Assembly (NCBI RefSeq): GCF_947492405.1
Contig: NZ_CANLMP010000007.1
Location: 62,001-126,000 of the forward strand
DNA length: 64,000 nucleotides
Reading direction: 5' to 3'
Source of the DNA: an uncultured Aquimarina sp.
GTDB lineage: Bacteria > Bacteroidota > Bacteroidia > Flavobacteriales > Flavobacteriaceae
How positions within the stretch are numbered: the first letter of the stretch is position 1; each line of letters starts with the position of its first letter. Shown here one piece after another: positions 62,003 through 64,000 of the stretch. A program made the position numbers and the translations under genes. The notes beneath the pieces are model-generated. The model did no database searches. It was not told where the DNA came from and saw nothing but the letters and a program-made list of their open reading frames with translations.

Positions 62003-64000
62003 ATGCTAAAATTTCCCATTTCTAAATTATTAACCTTCATCTATATTGTTTTTGCATTTTGTAATTCATACGCTCAAAAAACAGAAAGAATTCTGCCAAC
62101 AGAAGGTTATTATATTATTGATAGTTTATCATACAATATACCAGAAAAGACAAAGAAGTCGATTAATTGGAGTACTGCTATCGATTCTTTGCCTCAACAA
62201 TCTTATTATTTTATAGAAACGGATGCTGCTGTCTCTTATATCAATGCATATACTAAAGAAAAAGTACAAAAAGATCAGATTGATTTTAAAGCATTAAAGA
62301 TTCTGGATGATTCTGAGAACACCTTGCATCTTATTGATGAAGATCAATTCTCAATTAAACTAAAGATCAATTTTTCATTGACAGAATCTTTAGATTATCA
62401 TATAAAAATGAAACTTAAAAAGGTGTCTGAGAATGATGATGAATTAGTTGACATTAAGACCCGAATAGCAACGTTTAAAAGAAAGAAAAAAAAGGAAAAC
62501 GATAAATTTGCTCAGGATTTTTTGTCCGAAGGAAAAAGATCATTGGATGGATATATTAATGCTATTGAAACAAGTGATTATGGAGTGTCTATACCCATAG
62601 AGTATACTTCAAAATATCTTAAGAATTCACGAGAAAAAACATCTTTCTATGAATTAAAAAAAGATAGTATTCTCGGTGGGATTACTATCGGGAAGTATAA
62701 AAATAGTTATGATGGCCATATGAATGTTGGTATTATAACTTCTAAAGAACCGATTACTATAGGTGAGTATATAGCAGTGGCTCCAAATTACAGGCAAGAA
62801 GTATTTTTTCAGGATGAGAATGTGGTTTTATTCAAATTTTTTAATGAGTATAGATTTATCGGTGTCAAAAAAATAAATAATCAAACCTATGCTATAGCCG
62901 AAGCAGAAAGCCAAAACATAGAAGAACTAAAAGAATTTTACAGAATTTTCAATTCAGTAAATATAATTTCAAAAGTAAAAACATTGGATTTAAAACCTCT
63001 TTTTACAGAAGCAGCAGCATTTCTGAACACACATGAAGAAAAAGAGATATTCAAAAGAATAGAAAAAGAGGTAAATAAAAGCTTAAAAGATAAAATGAGA
63101 CCGGATCATTTTGTAGAGAAACGGTTACCAAAGGGGTTTTATCTAGAGAAGTACAATACATATTCTGGTTTTTTCTCTATATCCGATGTGTCAGTAAATA
63201 AAATTAAAAAAGAGATATTAAAAGAATATCCTGAAGCATCTATTATTTTTCAAACTGAAAACAGTATTGTATTATTAACAAAAGATAAATTGTATAAACC
63301 TTTTGTTTTTAGGGAGTATCAAGGGTATACCTTATTTTTTAAAATGAAAGAAGGTTCATTTTCAAAAAATATTTCTTTACGACTTGCTGTTAAATTTTAT
63401 CAGATAATAGAACGTTTGGAATTAGAAAAATATCCTTTTAAAAAAATGCTAAAACCATATTTAAATAGGTTTAGATCAGCATATATGGATAAGAATGATT
63501 CTACATATATTTTTATTAGTGATAAAGGTTGGGGTACCAAAGGAGTTATTTCTGATACAGGAAAAATTATTTTACCTACAAAATATGAGAATATTAGAAG
63601 TCACGAGCAAGGGTTTTTATTAACTATAGACAGCATTGTAAATAAAGAATCCTCGGAAACAGAAAAAAAGAAAGAATATAACGGATGGGCGAATAGAAAA
63701 GGTCTAATTGTTTTACAACCTAAATACGAAAGTATATATCAAATAGAAGAAACTTCTTTTTTGAATGTTAGAGATTCTCTCTTTGGTTTATTTGACACAC
63801 ATAAGAATCAGTTTATTATTCCTTCTTCTTATGAAACAATAATTTTTTATAAAGAAGCAGAACGTATAGGACTAAGAAAAAAAAATAAAGAATATTATTT
63901 AGCTGACTATACAGGTACAATACTTCATGAAAAACCTTTCACCAGTATTAGAGTATTGGGTAAAAAAACACCTATAACATATATGGCAACCAGAGATAAT
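62003..64000 (+). CDS. WG-repeat secreted protein, 3' end outside the window
   Basis: An open frame of 666 codons runs to the window edge. The start MLKFPISKLLTFIYIVF, then CNSYAQ, is a signal peptide. Residues about 30-500 are an unrecognised region rich in Lys, Glu and aromatic residues, with a repeated SISIPIEYTSKYL-like and KPLFTEAAAF-like pattern. From about residue 507 WG (KWG) repeats appear: DKGWGTKGVISDTGKIILP, then YNGWANRKGLIVLQPKYESIYQ and FGLFDTHKNQFIIPSSYETI. These fold as beta repeats used for binding in many Bacteroidota secreted proteins. It is the last of four closely spaced genes. Function unknown. Confidence 0.8.
   Translation, partial: MLKFPISKLLTFIYIVFAFCNSYAQKTERILPTEGYYIIDSLSYNIPEKTKKSINWSTAIDSLPQQSYYFIETDAAVSYINAYTKEKVQKDQIDFKALKILDDSENTLHLIDEDQFSIKLKINFSLTESLDYHIKMKLKKVSENDDELVDIKTRIATFKRKKKKENDKFAQDFLSEGKRSLDGYINAIETSDYGVSIPIEYTSKYLKNSREKTSFYELKKDSILGGITIGKYKNSYDGHMNVGIITSKEPITIGEYIAVAPNYRQEVFFQDENVVLFKFFNEYRFIGVKKINNQTYAIAEAESQNIEELKEFYRIFNSVNIISKVKTLDLKPLFTEAAAFLNTHEEKEIFKRIEKEVNKSLKDKMRPDHFVEKRLPKGFYLEKYNTYSGFFSISDVSVNKIKKEILKEYPEASIIFQTENSIVLLTKDKLYKPFVFREYQGYTLFFKMKEGSFSKNISLRLAVKFYQIIERLELEKYPFKKMLKPYLNRFRSAYMDKNDSTYIFISDKGWGTKGVISDTGKIILPTKYENIRSHEQGFLLTIDSIVNKESSETEKKKEYNGWANRKGLIVLQPKYESIYQIEETSFLNVRDSLFGLFDTHKNQFIIPSSYETIIFYKEAERIGLRKKNKEYYLADYTGTILHEKPFTSIRVLGKKTPITYMATRDN

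Noticed and set aside
1..64000. tRNA, rRNA, insertion sequences, phage or integron elements
   Set aside because: I looked for cloverleaf-like segments, transposase and integrase motifs and long terminal repeats by eye and found none that could be supported.

Overview
The window is AT-rich chromosomal DNA from a member of the Bacteroidota, most likely a marine Flavobacteriaceae close to Aquimarina; the genus is inference from gene content. Evidence for the group: type IX secretion (T9SS) C-terminal sorting tails, many Ser/Asp-rich lipoprotein boxes, a SusC-type TonB receptor, a hybrid two-component regulator, Bacteroidota-type -7 promoter boxes (TAnnTTTG), and the block acpP-fabF-rnc-(IPExxxVDY protein)-pyk. 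I see no rRNA, tRNA, CRISPR array, insertion sequence or phage.

Layout. 0-5.6 kb (minus): a lipoprotein cut by the window edge and three paralogous choice-of-anchor B (LVIVD-type) surface proteins. 5.8-16 kb: housekeeping and metabolic genes (thiL, a small Cys protein, alpha/beta hydrolase, brnQ, VOC protein, serine hydrolase, aminopeptidase P, a large BNR/sortilin-like propeller protein). 16-23.2 kb: a regulatory block in which two paralogous GAF-AraC regulators bracket a 1304-residue hybrid two-component sensor. 23.2-31.4 kb: an accessory block of small secreted proteins and lipoproteins, including two collagen-like ones. 31.5-33.8 kb: DUF2721 membrane protein, PAS histidine kinase and its receiver. 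33.9-38.2 kb (minus): pyk, IPExxxVDY, rnc, fabF, acpP. 38.4-45.2 kb: purN, RNase HI, astacin protease, PfkB kinase, an amidophosphoribosyltransferase-like protein and sod. 45.4-53.9 kb: AddA-like helicase-nuclease, OmpA and AddB-like nuclease, then an alpha/beta hydrolase. 53.9-57.3 kb: a probable metal-uptake unit (small His/Cys protein, TonB receptor, lipoprotein). 57.3-58.0 kb: noncoding, with three related hairpin elements. 58-64 kb: a TPR-AraC regulator and unrecognised lipoproteins, ending in a truncated WG-repeat protein.

The most interesting signal is in the 23-31 kb block. Four copies of a 35-nt concentric dyad (TGTCC-N7-TTGAA-W-TTCAA-N7-GGACA, few mismatches) each lie exactly 20 nt upstream of a -7 box. 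Three of these boxes match TAnnTTTG perfectly and one has a single mismatch. The boxes precede the kelch-lipoprotein gene cluster, both collagen-like lipoprotein genes and a short transcript of unknown function. Each 17-nt half-site is bipartite, as AraC-type regulators prefer, and three AraC-domain regulators are encoded directly upstream. I read this as an undescribed local regulon. The second notable signal is the three terminator-like, possibly small-RNA, repeats at 57.3-57.96 kb; two of them share a conserved ATTGAAAC/GTTTCAAT closing stem.
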